A stretch of DNA of 64,000 bases, taken from positions 1-64,000 of IMG/VR virus record IMGVR_UViG_3300005264_000039. One strand, written 5' to 3'. Made by a program: the position numbers and the translations under genes. This document shows, piece after piece, positions 53,295 through 61,960 of this stretch. Source of the stretch: a virus. The stretch's first letter is position 1; the number at the start of each line of letters is the position of its first letter. A model generated the notes under the pieces. That model made no database searches and was not told where the DNA came from. It saw only the letters and a program-made list of their open reading frames with translations.

Positions 53295-53702
53295 ATGAAA
53301 AAATCAGTTTTATTGGTAATTTTATTATTATCATTAATTAGTATTACTTTTGGGCAATCATTTGAACAAAATCAGTTAAAAAATGAAAATTTAGTTGCAT
53401 CATATGATACACTTGGAATAGTTGTTGCATCATACTTTAATACTATAAGTGTTGGTAATGATATAGTATTTAGAAAAGAATTAAATCCAAATTATACATG
53501 CACATTAGTAATACATGGAAAAAATGTACTTTTTCTTTATAATAATGTTGAAATATATTGCTATAATGATGAGATTTTAATTCTTGAAGTTAATACTACA
53601 GATATAAATAATATATTAACTATGACATTCTCGGCATCTTATGAAGATACTAGAAAACTCACAGGTTATTATAATATGGTAATATTTATGGAATCTAATT
53701 AA
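53295..53702 (+). CDS. Secreted protein with signal peptide (135 aa)
   Basis: MKKSVLLVILLLSLISITFG reads as a classical signal peptide (basic start, hydrophobic core, likely cleavage after ITFGQ). The mature ~115 residues are beta-rich with two Cys. No known family. The Bacteroidota-like signal and isolated position suggest a host-acquired exported or periplasmic protein. Confidence 0.6.
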   Translation: MKKSVLLVILLLSLISITFGQSFEQNQLKNENLVASYDTLGIVVASYFNTISVGNDIVFRKELNPNYTCTLVIHGKNVLFLYNNVEIYCYNDEILILEVNTTDINNILTMTFSASYEDTRKLTGYYNMVIFMESN

Positions 53703-53836
53703 TTAAATTAACTATAAAAAATATAATTACAACAATTAAAATCCAAAACTATAATTCTTTTAGTAACTTTAGAAATTTTTTAAACACTAAACTTAATTTT
53801 AAAACAAATTAAAAGAGTTAAGACATTTTATATTAA

Positions 53837-54118
53837 ATGATTATGGGTAAAATAATGAATATTAAAAATAGACAAAATGACGAACCTAATGAACAAATGA
53901 AATACAAGACTCTATTAAAAAATACAATATTAAAAAGGACTAGCTACAAATTGTTATTAGTATTGGATAAATTACTTGATAAACTACTTGCTATAACTGT
54001 AAAACAACGAATTTTAATTCTAATTCTAATAGCGATGGTTGTAACAATACATAGTATCGAACTTAGTTTTATCGTATTTTTAAGAATAGTCTATATTTAT
54101 ATTGATAATAAAGACTAA
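53837..54118 (+). CDS. Small protein with C-terminal membrane segment (93 aa)
   Basis: Basic helical N-terminal half, then ILILILIAMVVTIHSIELSF, a strong transmembrane segment, and a short charged tail. Function unknown; 60 bp upstream of the RNA ligase gene. Confidence 0.5.
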   Translation: MIMGKIMNIKNRQNDEPNEQMKYKTLLKNTILKRTSYKLLLVLDKLLDKLLAITVKQRILILILIAMVVTIHSIELSFIVFLRIVYIYIDNKD

Positions 54119-54177
54119 TAAATGTGTGTGTGTAACAATATAAAAATTAATTACATTTATTTAAAATAAACTGAATT

Positions 54178-55494
54178 ATGAAACTAAACAAACCAACTAA
54201 CCCTAATTATTGTTTTACTGTTGTAAAACTTGGGGATGACATTAAGTTACCAAATATGGACAATATTGTTCATAAAAATGTATTTGGTAACCTTGTGATA
54301 ACAGGAAAAAGTATATTTAAAAAAGGTGATTTAGCACTATATATACCAGTTGAAACTCAGCTTTCATCTGAATACTGTAAATTCAATGATTTATTCGATA
54401 AAAAGGAATTTAACAATGATACTACAAAAAAAGGGTATATCAGTTATAAAAAAAGACGAATTAAAGCTATTAAATTTTATAAAGGGACTTATGAATCAAA
54501 TGGGTTATTAATGCCGTTAGATAGCTTATCATATATCAATGATGACATTGCAAAATCATTAACATTAGGAGATGAATTTGATACAATTGGTGGTGTTGCT
54601 GTGTGTAATAAATATGAATTACCAATTAAACGTCAAAAAGGACAATCAAATAATAACAAACCAACTGGATTTAATCAAGTAATAGATAATCAATTTAAAT
54701 TTCATGTAGACACATTACAATTGGGTAAATTTATCGATAGATTTAATCCGCATGACCTTATTTCTATTACATATAAATTACATGGTACTAGTGCTATAAG
54801 TAGTAATGTATTAGTCAAAAGAAAACTCAATTTAATTGAAAAATTATTGTTGAAATTAAATGTTAATATTAACACGTCTTATTATAGTAACACTGGATTA
54901 TATTCTAGTCGGAAAGTAATTAAAAACAAATGGATACGAAAGGAAAATCAATATCATCAAAAAGCAGATTTACGTAGAACAGCACACGAATTAATATCAC
55001 CACTATTACCCAAAGGAATGACTGCTTATTATGAATTAGTAGGATATGAGCCAAATGGAACAATGATACAAAAGCCATTTGACTATGGATACACCAATCC
55101 AAACGATGATGATAATGAATATACTGAAGGTGTTCATTTTGGTATATATGTGTATAGACTGACATATACAAATGAATCTGGTATAGTATTTGAATTTTCA
55201 GCAAAACAAGTTCAAGATTGGTGTAAGGTTTTTAATGTAAAACCAGTACCTGAATTATATTATGGTTCAGCAAATGAATTATTTGGATATAATGATGTTG
55301 ATTTACATGATTGGAGACAAAAATTATTAATAGTATTAAAAGATAAATATTGGTTAACACAATGTAATATGTGTAATAATAAAGTACCAAGTGAAGGTAT
55401 CGTTGTTAGACGTGAAGGATATTCATTGGATATATTGAAATATAAGAATTTTGATTTCTTATTACTTGAAACAAAATCATTAGATAAATCATGA
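54178..55494 (+). CDS. RNA ligase (DRB0094/Rnl-type)
   Basis: 438 residues. An N-terminal OB-like region (FTVVKLGDDIKLPNMDNI) precedes the nucleotidyltransferase domain. Motif I is YKLHGTSAI with Lys200, the adenylated residue; motif III-like YYELVGYEPNG; motif IV SEGIVVRREG; motif V LKYKN...LETK. ATP-dependent sealing or repair of RNA such as cleaved tRNA is the usual job, often countering host nucleases. The phage carries no visible Pnkp partner here. Confidence 0.85.
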   Translation: MKLNKPTNPNYCFTVVKLGDDIKLPNMDNIVHKNVFGNLVITGKSIFKKGDLALYIPVETQLSSEYCKFNDLFDKKEFNNDTTKKGYISYKKRRIKAIKFYKGTYESNGLLMPLDSLSYINDDIAKSLTLGDEFDTIGGVAVCNKYELPIKRQKGQSNNNKPTGFNQVIDNQFKFHVDTLQLGKFIDRFNPHDLISITYKLHGTSAISSNVLVKRKLNLIEKLLLKLNVNINTSYYSNTGLYSSRKVIKNKWIRKENQYHQKADLRRTAHELISPLLPKGMTAYYELVGYEPNGTMIQKPFDYGYTNPNDDDNEYTEGVHFGIYVYRLTYTNESGIVFEFSAKQVQDWCKVFNVKPVPELYYGSANELFGYNDVDLHDWRQKLLIVLKDKYWLTQCNMCNNKVPSEGIVVRREGYSLDILKYKNFDFLLLETKSLDKS

Positions 55495-55572
55495 TGTAAA
55501 TAACAAACTTAACTATACATAAACTTGGTGATAGTTTTGTTTGTTATAATATAATGAAAATAAGTAAAACAA

Positions 55573-55905
55573 ATGGATATAACAATGTGTAAAGGAGACG
55601 AATGTAAACTCAAAGATACATGTCTCAGATTTAAAGGAAAAACAAACGAATTATATCAATCATATTTTACGGAAATGTTATATGATGGTAATACTAATAC
55701 ATGTGATTATTATATAGAATATATACCAAAAAAAGTATTAGTAAAAGTATACACAAAAGAAAGATTACCTGATAAAATAGGGTATTATTATTGCAAAGAA
55801 TTTGATAGTGTGGTTAAAAGTATAATTGAATTTATACCACATAATCAAGATTACATTAATAAATTTAAAAATGTTGCATATTGGTATGAAGAGGTTGAGA
55901 ATTGA
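55573..55905 (+). CDS. Cys-rich conserved small protein (110 aa)
   Basis: The N-terminal third carries Cys residues spaced C-x4-C-x5-C...C (CKGDECKLKDTCLRF and CDYY), a pattern of Bacteroidota-phage small proteins that may bind zinc; the C-terminal half reads LPDKIGYYYCKEF...FKNVAYWYEEVE, resembling DUF551-type domains. Role unknown. Confidence 0.6.
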   Translation: MDITMCKGDECKLKDTCLRFKGKTNELYQSYFTEMLYDGNTNTCDYYIEYIPKKVLVKVYTKERLPDKIGYYYCKEFDSVVKSIIEFIPHNQDYINKFKNVAYWYEEVEN

Positions 55906-56030
55906 AATTTCTAAATGATTCCAACTGACAATGGTTGTGTTTGGAGAAAATTGGAGACTTGGTATATGAGAAGAATGGTTCACCGAAAACCATAAAACAA
56001 GTGTTTAATGAGTTAGGTGTAATTCTATAA
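55902..56030 (+). pseudogene. Possible remnant of a small gene
   Basis: One frame (43 codons, from TTG 55902) contains an in-frame TGA (55926) and then QWLCLEKIGDLVYEKNGSPK, ending at TAA 56028. Composition is protein-like, but it may be chance in AT-rich DNA. Confidence 0.25.
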
Positions 56031-56123
56031 ACATGACGTATTTGAAGTGATTTTAAATTATATACTCAAACGTAACACATCCAAAAGCCCCTTTGATATA
56101 ATGTAATTGTCTGTTATAAAAAC

Positions 56124-56160
56124 AAAAAAACCACATGTAAATATCTACATATGGTTTTTT
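56124..56160. terminator. Terminator between convergent genes
   Basis: ACCACATGTA / TACATATGGT stem with flanking A- and T-runs; the one mismatch becomes a wobble on the minus strand. Confidence 0.7.
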
Positions 56161-56172
56161 TGTTTTATCATT

Positions 56173-56388
56173 TTATTTGAAGGTACAACCTATATCATCA
56201 GCTATTTTATGGTGGTTTCTAACATGTAACCATTCCATTATATCGTTTACTATTTCTACGTTTGTTTCCATCTCTTCTTCTATCATTATATCATCAATAA
56301 GTACAAGTAATTCATCACATTTGGTATTTCCTGTACTTTCTGCTGATATTATTACGCTAATTTTTTGTTTTAATTCTTCTTTTGTCAT
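56173..56388 (-). CDS. Small acidic protein (71 aa)
   Basis: Helical, Glu-rich (IDDIMIEEEMETNVEIVND). Overlaps the exoribonuclease-like gene by 4 bp. Unknown. Confidence 0.55.
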   Translation of the reverse strand: MTKEELKQKISVIISAESTGNTKCDELLVLIDDIMIEEEMETNVEIVNDIMEWLHVRNHHKIADDIGCTFK

Positions 56389-57332
56389 TTAATTTCATTT
56401 AATTGGTGTTTTAAAAATGTATATAACTTCTTATTCCAAACAGCATCATCAATTGATTTATGTTCATTGTATTGCGTTGGGTAGTTTGGCGATGATTTTA
56501 TTTCATATAAGACACTATCAAATGTTTGTTTACTTGGAACACTGTCAGACTGTTTATCAATTGCATTTGCTTTATATTGGACAATCATGTCCAAATCTTG
56601 TTTCAAATCAAAACAAGTCCAATTAATATTAGGTGGTAAATTCAACAATTTAGTATCAAATAATCTATAAAATAACATCCAATCAGTCGTATTATAATAT
56701 CCATAAAATTGAGCCCTCTCATTTGGATATTTTTTCTCAATTGTACCAAATTTTGTTTCAACATTTTCAGTACCTAAAAAAGATTCAATTTCAGTAGATA
56801 TTTGATTTGATGATTTACCATATTTGTTAATAAGCTGTTTTAAATCTTTATAATATATTTTAGGAAATTCAGTCCAGTCATTAAAATCTATATGTAATGT
56901 TTCTTTTCCTATATCACTATTACGAATATCATTTAATTTCAGTCCTTGATATATTGAAATTAGTACATTATTACGTAACCATAAATCTTCCCATGCATCT
57001 TTTAAATTAAATTCATTACATATTGCATAATACGTTGTAAAATAATTTAATTTAACTTGATTATCTTTTATTGATGTAATTGAATATTCTCCAATTGGGA
57101 GTGCATATTCCCAAGTATTCCAATTACATGAATCATTTGTGTCAGCGGTTAATTTTGAATTGGTTACGCCAATGTTCGTATATTCATTTGGAACACTTAT
57201 TGTTCGTGTTCGTGTTTCACTCACAATACCAATACTTATCAATTCTAATGTTGGTGTTTGTTTTATTTGCTTACCAAATAACTTAATATTTTTATTATAC
57301 TCGTGAAATTTAGTATCTAAGAAGTACTTCAT
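56385..57332 (-). CDS. DEDDh exoribonuclease relative (Rv2179c-like) with altered active site
   Basis: 315 residues, starting MKYFLDTKFHEY, where the family has DTEF: Asp6 is kept but the partner acidic residue is Lys8. LELISIGIV, QFYGYYNTTDWMLFYRLFD and TCFDLKQDLDMI parallel the family core, and EHKSIDDAVWNKKL supplies His291 and Asp296 of the DEDDh set. The N-terminal half has an insertion (~residues 50-160). A 3'-5' exonuclease acting on RNA or DNA is expected, but the E-to-K change suggests impaired catalysis. Confidence 0.7.
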   Translation of the reverse strand: MKYFLDTKFHEYNKNIKLFGKQIKQTPTLELISIGIVSETRTRTISVPNEYTNIGVTNSKLTADTNDSCNWNTWEYALPIGEYSITSIKDNQVKLNYFTTYYAICNEFNLKDAWEDLWLRNNVLISIYQGLKLNDIRNSDIGKETLHIDFNDWTEFPKIYYKDLKQLINKYGKSSNQISTEIESFLGTENVETKFGTIEKKYPNERAQFYGYYNTTDWMLFYRLFDTKLLNLPPNINWTCFDLKQDLDMIVQYKANAIDKQSDSVPSKQTFDSVLYEIKSSPNYPTQYNEHKSIDDAVWNKKLYTFLKHQLNEIK

Positions 57333-57334
57333 AA

Positions 57335-57421
57335 TTATCTATGGGGTTCTATTTTTTTTCTATTTTTATAAACAACTTCAAGTTCCCAATCGTGTTTTGA
57401 TTTTTTGTTTTTTTCATTCAT
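57335..57421 (-). CDS. Very small basic protein (28 aa)
   Basis: ATG at 57419-57421, TAA at 57335-57337. MNEKNKKSKHDWELEVVYKN...; basic, and 2 bp upstream of the exonuclease start. Short enough that it could be chance. Confidence 0.4.
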   Translation of the reverse strand: MNEKNKKSKHDWELEVVYKNRKKIEPHR

Positions 57422-57427
57422 TTTATT

Positions 57428-57694
57428 TTAACGTAATTCTAGTATTTTAACATAACATTCTTTTACATCTTTCAAACAATACCATCTATCAAAGTACTTT
57501 TCTACATATTCATCTTTAATCCATCCATCGGGGTTTTCATATTGTTTATAATAATGTTTCCACCTTTTTAATATTTCATTGAATTTAATCGTGTAGTCTA
57601 TAGCAACATATTTATGCATTGTTGCAAATATTTCTACATTATAGCGTTCATCAATTTCACCAGAAGAATATTTTACAATATATAAATTTTCCAT
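57428..57694 (-). CDS. Conserved small hypothetical protein (88 aa)
   Basis: Aromatic- and Lys-rich with VEKYFDRWYCLKDVKECY near the end; no known motif. Co-directional with the exonuclease-like gene and the 28-aa gene. Confidence 0.5.
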   Translation of the reverse strand: MENLYIVKYSSGEIDERYNVEIFATMHKYVAIDYTIKFNEILKRWKHYYKQYENPDGWIKDEYVEKYFDRWYCLKDVKECYVKILELR

Positions 57695-57782
57695 TTGGGT
57701 TTTGTTTTTTTATTTAATTCGAATACTTTTTATAAATTACACGTCACAATTAAAACTTTTTATAAAATATTATTTTTATTAT

Positions 57783-58139
57783 TTATAATGCTTCTGATTT
57801 TAAGAGTTTATTTAGTTGATGATAATTTATTATACCATAATGTTCATTTAATTCTTCTGTCATTGTAAATATTTGTTGTGCACCATTATGTCTAAACTTA
57901 ATAATAAGATTATTTGTATTGTCGGTACTTTGCTGTATATAATCAATACTAATATTTCGTGTATTAATATACTCACTTTCAAGAGAAGGATTGTCAGTAT
58001 ATTTTAAAATTAGTTTATAACAGTATTTATTGATAATAGTATTGAGACTGAATCTACTTGTGTTATCGAATAATGATAAAATAACCATTATAGAAAAAAA
58101 TATACCAATTATTATTAAAAATATGTTTATTAAATCCAT
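57783..58139 (-). CDS. Membrane-anchored protein (118 aa)
   Basis: N-terminal segment DLINIFLIIIGIFFSIMVIL is a signal-anchor-like helix, followed by a soluble domain of ~90 residues. Unknown. Confidence 0.55.
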   Translation of the reverse strand: MDLINIFLIIIGIFFSIMVILSLFDNTSRFSLNTIINKYCYKLILKYTDNPSLESEYINTRNISIDYIQQSTDNTNNLIIKFRHNGAQQIFTMTEELNEHYGIINYHQLNKLLKSEAL

Positions 58140-58151
58140 TTTATATAATAT

Positions 58152-58328
58152 TTAATGATTCCAATTGGAATCATTTTGTAATGAAAGATAATCTTCACAA
58201 TATATTCCATGTATACCATTGATTTGATAATACATTCGAGTATCACCCATCACTTGTTTATAATTAGGTTCTCTACCTAATCATTTGGCAATGATTATGT
58301 TATTTTCTATTACTTGTTTATTGCTCAT
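58152..58328 (-). pseudogene. Interrupted small gene with in-frame TGA
   Basis: 59 codons from ATG 58328 to TAA 58152, with TGA at 58281-58283 (codon 16). MSNKQVIENNIIIAK-stop-LGREPNYKQVMGDTRMYYQ; a Trp codon (TGG) at that position would give IAKWLGREPN, a plausible small phage protein. Overlaps the upstream gene's 3' end by 11 bp. Confidence 0.4.
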
Positions 58329-58839
58329 TTTTAATTATCTTAAATATTTTTTGTATGCCATCATGTTCTGCTTCTTCATATGACATAGTTTCGATAAACC
58401 TATCTTCATTATCATCTATATGTCTTGTATGATAAATACAAAGTCCACTACAAAGAAGTTTTAAATCTGAAGATGTAGTATTCACTCTAAACCACCTAAA
58501 TAATTTCCGAATAAAACTATCAGACCCTTCGGTATCTTTTAAAAGAATATACCATGTCTCTAACCAACTTGCATCTGATATTCGTTGAGTAATATCATAA
58601 TCAGGTAAGTTTGGATTTGGTAATTGACTAAATATCCAATCAATTAATCGGTAGTATGTTGGTGCTGGAATATAACTATTATGTTTATACCCATCTATAT
58701 TTACATTATCTTTAAATAATTCATATCTTTTTTTTAAAATATGATTTATATCATAGTAATCATTAGTATCATTATTAAATCCTTTCTCTTTAGCAATTTT
58801 AGCCAATTTAAATGTGATTATTTCTTTATTTAATTCCAT
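58318..58839 (-). CDS. Hypothetical protein (173 aa)
   Basis: NLPDYDITQRISDASWLETWYI and the C-terminal DDNEDRFIETMSYEEAEHDG are ordered segments, but no family is recognised. A TATTTATA box lies 43 bp upstream. Confidence 0.55.
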   Translation of the reverse strand: MELNKEIITFKLAKIAKEKGFNNDTNDYYDINHILKKRYELFKDNVNIDGYKHNSYIPAPTYYRLIDWIFSQLPNPNLPDYDITQRISDASWLETWYILLKDTEGSDSFIRKLFRWFRVNTTSSDLKLLCSGLCIYHTRHIDDNEDRFIETMSYEEAEHDGIQKIFKIIKNEQ

Positions 58840-58881
58840 ATATTTGACATCTCCAAACTTATTTGTATAATAATTAGTTTG

Positions 58882-58889
58882 TATAAATA
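58882..58889 (-). promoter_or_regulatory. TATTTATA-class promoter (CGTTTATTTATA form)
   Basis: Minus strand AATTCGTTTATTTATACAAA, 43 bp before ATG 58839. Confidence 0.5.
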
Positions 58890-58950
58890 AACGAATTTAT
58901 TTTTTAATAATGTAAAATTTAATTGTTTTTATTTAATATAAAAAATAATT

Positions 58951-59184
58951 ATGAAAATAGTAGAAGGATTATACACTAAAACAGATAAAACATCTCGTGA
59001 TATAAAAGTATTTGTTTTAGAAGAAAATAATACCCATATAAAAGGGATTGACTTATCATTATTAAACGAACAAGACACACAAGAATTTAATAGTGCATTA
59101 AATATATTAAATGATGTAATAACAAAAACAATAAAAACATCATTTAGAAATTTTAAAAAAGACCAACTAACAATAAAAAAATAA
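58951..59184 (+). CDS. Conserved small protein (77 aa)
   Basis: Begins KIVEGLYTKTDKTSRDIKVF, with a helical body and basic end. A type of small protein of unknown function seen in T4-like phages. Four bases before the glycosyltransferase gene, so co-transcribed. Confidence 0.55.
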   Translation: MKIVEGLYTKTDKTSRDIKVFVLEENNTHIKGIDLSLLNEQDTQEFNSALNILNDVITKTIKTSFRNFKKDQLTIKK

Positions 59185-59188
59185 AAAC

Positions 59189-60508
59189 ATGAAAATTTTA
59201 TTATTGAGCAATGATTTAAGATTAGAAGACGAACATTCGATTTCGTTATTTAATTTGATAGTTAAAACATCTACTGATAATGTCGAATGGGTTAATTTTT
59301 CTCATTATTATGATATGAAACACCCTGATTTTGGTAATATATTGAAAATTGATTTAAATAATATTGCTGGTAATGGTGTTATGACTATCTATCCATTTAA
59401 TCTATTAGATGTAGTAAATTCACCCAAATTATTCAATGAAGTATACGAAGAAGAATTACCTGATTTAATAATGGTTTCAACTAATGATTTAACTAAATAT
59501 GATTGGATTTTTTCTGATGATAAAAATATTAACATCTTAAACAATACACCAGTAATTGTATATAATAGTTGGATTGATTTACCGTTGGTATATGGGTTTA
59601 AACCATATTACGAATTTGCCGATAAAATATTAACTATGAATTATATGGCACACACTAATGCTAAATTAATATTGGGAAAGCGTGCTTTCAATAAAAAAGT
59701 AAACTATTTACCGCCAAATATCAATACAAATGTTTTCAATGGCAACATCATTAACAATGATTTGAACAAGATTTTTAAAAACACATCTAAATTCAATATA
59801 ATTGCAGAAAATCACCCACGTAATATTGAAGTGTTTACTCAATTTATTCAAACAATTGGTCATAGTATTCGTAAACAAATTAGATTAATAATAATAGATG
59901 GGAATGATACAATTGTAAATTACTTGCGAAACAATTTATTAGATAAGTTAAATATAATACCAATTACAAAGCAATTATCAGATAATGATTTAAATTATCT
60001 ATTTAGTATGTCTGATTTGTATATCGACAATAAACCATTAAATGATTTATCTTATAATACATTAAAGGCTATTAGTTGTAGTACACCGATTGTAGTTAAT
60101 AATACTGGTGCTAACATTGATTATTCGACTGATTATAATTTACTAAACAGATTATCAAAAGAAAAACCATATCCTACAACAGTAAAAACAACAAGTAATT
60201 CAATATTAGTTGAAAAGGGTTTGAAGGTATTACAAACGATGTATAAAAACCAAATGGTGTATTCAACGATAAGTGACGATAATGAGTTTATTAAAAAGAT
60301 GAATTCAATTTATAAAAATAAACATAAAACAGGTGAATTACGAGCAAAAGCAATACAATACTTTGATACGGATGTTATTAGTTCAAAATTGATAGCTATA
60401 ATAAATGATACTGTAGATAATTTTGAACCCAAAAGTATCAAACTACCATTGGTGGTGAAAAATAGTTACAAAGGAATAAAAAATAATATGAGTGGTAAAT
60501 ATATTTAG
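59189..60508 (+). CDS. GT-B (family 4-type) glycosyltransferase
   Basis: 439 residues. N-terminal Rossmann-like half ends in YMAHTNAKLILGKRAF and VNYLPPNINTNVF (the usual acceptor/donor interface); the C-terminal donor-binding half has LNYLFSMSDLYIDNKP and LKAISCSTPIVVNNTGANID, matching the E-x7-E-like donor pocket of GT4 enzymes though the acidic residues are not perfectly placed. Transfers a sugar from a nucleotide donor. Target unknown; it may decorate phage DNA, virion or host surface. Confidence 0.72.
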   Translation: MKILLLSNDLRLEDEHSISLFNLIVKTSTDNVEWVNFSHYYDMKHPDFGNILKIDLNNIAGNGVMTIYPFNLLDVVNSPKLFNEVYEEELPDLIMVSTNDLTKYDWIFSDDKNINILNNTPVIVYNSWIDLPLVYGFKPYYEFADKILTMNYMAHTNAKLILGKRAFNKKVNYLPPNINTNVFNGNIINNDLNKIFKNTSKFNIIAENHPRNIEVFTQFIQTIGHSIRKQIRLIIIDGNDTIVNYLRNNLLDKLNIIPITKQLSDNDLNYLFSMSDLYIDNKPLNDLSYNTLKAISCSTPIVVNNTGANIDYSTDYNLLNRLSKEKPYPTTVKTTSNSILVEKGLKVLQTMYKNQMVYSTISDDNEFIKKMNSIYKNKHKTGELRAKAIQYFDTDVISSKLIAIINDTVDNFEPKSIKLPLVVKNSYKGIKNNMSGKYI

Positions 60509-60530
60509 TTTACTTAATTTTATTAAAATC

Positions 60531-60538
60531 TATTTATA
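60531..60538 (+). promoter_or_regulatory. TATTTATA late-type promoter
   Basis: ATCTATTTATAATAAAATGC, 5 bp before ATG 60544. Confidence 0.55.
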
Positions 60539-60543
60539 ATAAA

Positions 60544-61056
60544 ATGCCACTAATAAAACGTTCTGTATTTAAACCTAGTGAAAGTAAATACTACACTTAT
60601 TATAATACACGAATCAAAAAAACAGCAAATACTACACCATCTAAATTAAAAACAGGATATGTATGTAGATTATTTTATACTAAATTAGATGAAGTTAAAA
60701 AGGTTGGTCAATATGGTAAACGGATTGTATTGACAAAACCTTTGCAATATATAATACTGGTGTTACATCCAAATTTTCATGGATATATGCATGCACTGAA
60801 AATATCAAATATTCGACCAACTTATTTTAAAAAATGGGTGAATAAAATTGGAATTGGTAGTGACAAGCAACGTAAATTCATAATACTAAAATTGAAATTT
60901 CCTCGTTTAAAAATGACACAACAACAAGCAAAACAATTTTATAATAAAAACATAAAACCACACACAAAAACTTCATTTGAAAATACTTATCGTACATTCC
61001 GAACTGATAGAATGAAAAGTGTGAAAGTTGCTGATTTTGAATTTGATAAATTATGA
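60544..61056 (+). CDS. Conserved T4-like phage protein (170 aa)
   Basis: Basic. YIILVLHPNFHGYMHALKIS in the middle and FENTYRTFRTDRMKSVKVAD at the end give a pattern (FHG...HALK ... YRTY) seen in a conserved protein of unknown function in T4-like marine phages. Late promoter suggests a head- or DNA-associated role. Confidence 0.6.
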   Translation: MPLIKRSVFKPSESKYYTYYNTRIKKTANTTPSKLKTGYVCRLFYTKLDEVKKVGQYGKRIVLTKPLQYIILVLHPNFHGYMHALKISNIRPTYFKKWVNKIGIGSDKQRKFIILKLKFPRLKMTQQQAKQFYNKNIKPHTKTSFENTYRTFRTDRMKSVKVADFEFDKL

Positions 61057-61310
61057 TTGATTACTATTTAATACTACCTGGAATGGATGAAACTGATATG
61101 ATTTTTGATGAAATGACATTGGGTACTAATAATAAAATGGGTACATTTTTTGCATCAGGTGGATTTAATATTTTACAACAAATTGTGAATGATAATAATG
61201 AGAAATTATTAGCACAAATTAAAATAAAAGATAATAAAAACAAAGAATGGACAATAATGTCATTTCTTGACTTAATTAGCCAAATTGAAATACGCCTCCC
61301 AAATGAATAA
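61053..61310 (+). CDS. Small conserved protein (85 aa)
   Basis: Acidic start (LPGMDETDMIFDEMTLG) and helical end. Overlaps the preceding gene by 4 bp and the following one by 8 bp, so the three are translationally coupled. Unknown. Confidence 0.55.
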   Translation: MIDYYLILPGMDETDMIFDEMTLGTNNKMGTFFASGGFNILQQIVNDNNEKLLAQIKIKDNKNKEWTIMSFLDLISQIEIRLPNE

Positions 61311-61878
61311 GATTTATAATAAAATTATAGTTTTAATAGTACGAGTTAAATTATTATTCCATCCACTATTCAGATTATCAATAAATAAAATACCAAATCG
61401 TTTTGGGAATAATATATCAGATGAAATTATTCGCCAATTATATTATATTATATTATATGAAAAACTAAAATCTATAATAAAAATATCAAAATTCATCATA
61501 ATTGATTATAATGTGCTTTCTAAATTAACACGAATTGAACTGTTGTCGTATATAACTAATAAAATCAATATGATTATTAAACGTTATGAATCAAATATAT
61601 ACACTAAATTTATAACATTGACAAATAATGTTATAGGACGTAAATATTATGATATTATATATACACAATCATTTAAACCATATCACAATCAAAATATAAC
61701 ATTCATTCAAAATGTAATATGGATATTTTATAATGATTATGTAAAGTTATATCAAAAATTGTATATGTTATTTGATATATTTACGTTATCATATAAAATA
61801 GCTTCAGTGGAATTGTATGAAAATTTGTATAATTATAAGCACCAAGAAATAATACAAAAACATAAAATAAACAACTAG
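61303..61878 (+). CDS. Hydrophobic helical protein (~191 aa)
   Basis: Best start is ATG 61303, inside the previous gene's last codons (an 18-bp longer TTG start is possible). Rich in Ile, Tyr, Lys, with a hydrophobic N-terminal segment IIVLIVRVKLLFHPLFRL, possibly peripheral-membrane. Unknown. Confidence 0.5.
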   Translation: MNKIYNKIIVLIVRVKLLFHPLFRLSINKIPNRFGNNISDEIIRQLYYIILYEKLKSIIKISKFIIIDYNVLSKLTRIELLSYITNKINMIIKRYESNIYTKFITLTNNVIGRKYYDIIYTQSFKPYHNQNITFIQNVIWIFYNDYVKLYQKLYMLFDIFTLSYKIASVELYENLYNYKHQEIIQKHKINN

Positions 61879-61893
61879 ATATTATTTAACAAC

Positions 61894-61925
61894 AAAAACA
61901 TCAACTATATTCAGTTGATGTTTTT
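61894..61925 (+). terminator. Terminator
   Basis: AAAAACATCAACT-ATATTC-AGTTGATGTTTTT, a perfect 13-bp stem. Confidence 0.85.
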
Positions 61926-61938
61926 ATTTATATATTAC

Positions 61939-61946
61939 TATTTATA
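61939..61946 (+). promoter_or_regulatory. TATTTATA late-type promoter
   Basis: TTACTATTTATATAAAAG, 15 bp before ATG 61961; a second TATTTATA at 61925-61932 overlaps the terminator's end. Confidence 0.6.
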
Positions 61947-61960
61947 TAAAAGACCACACT

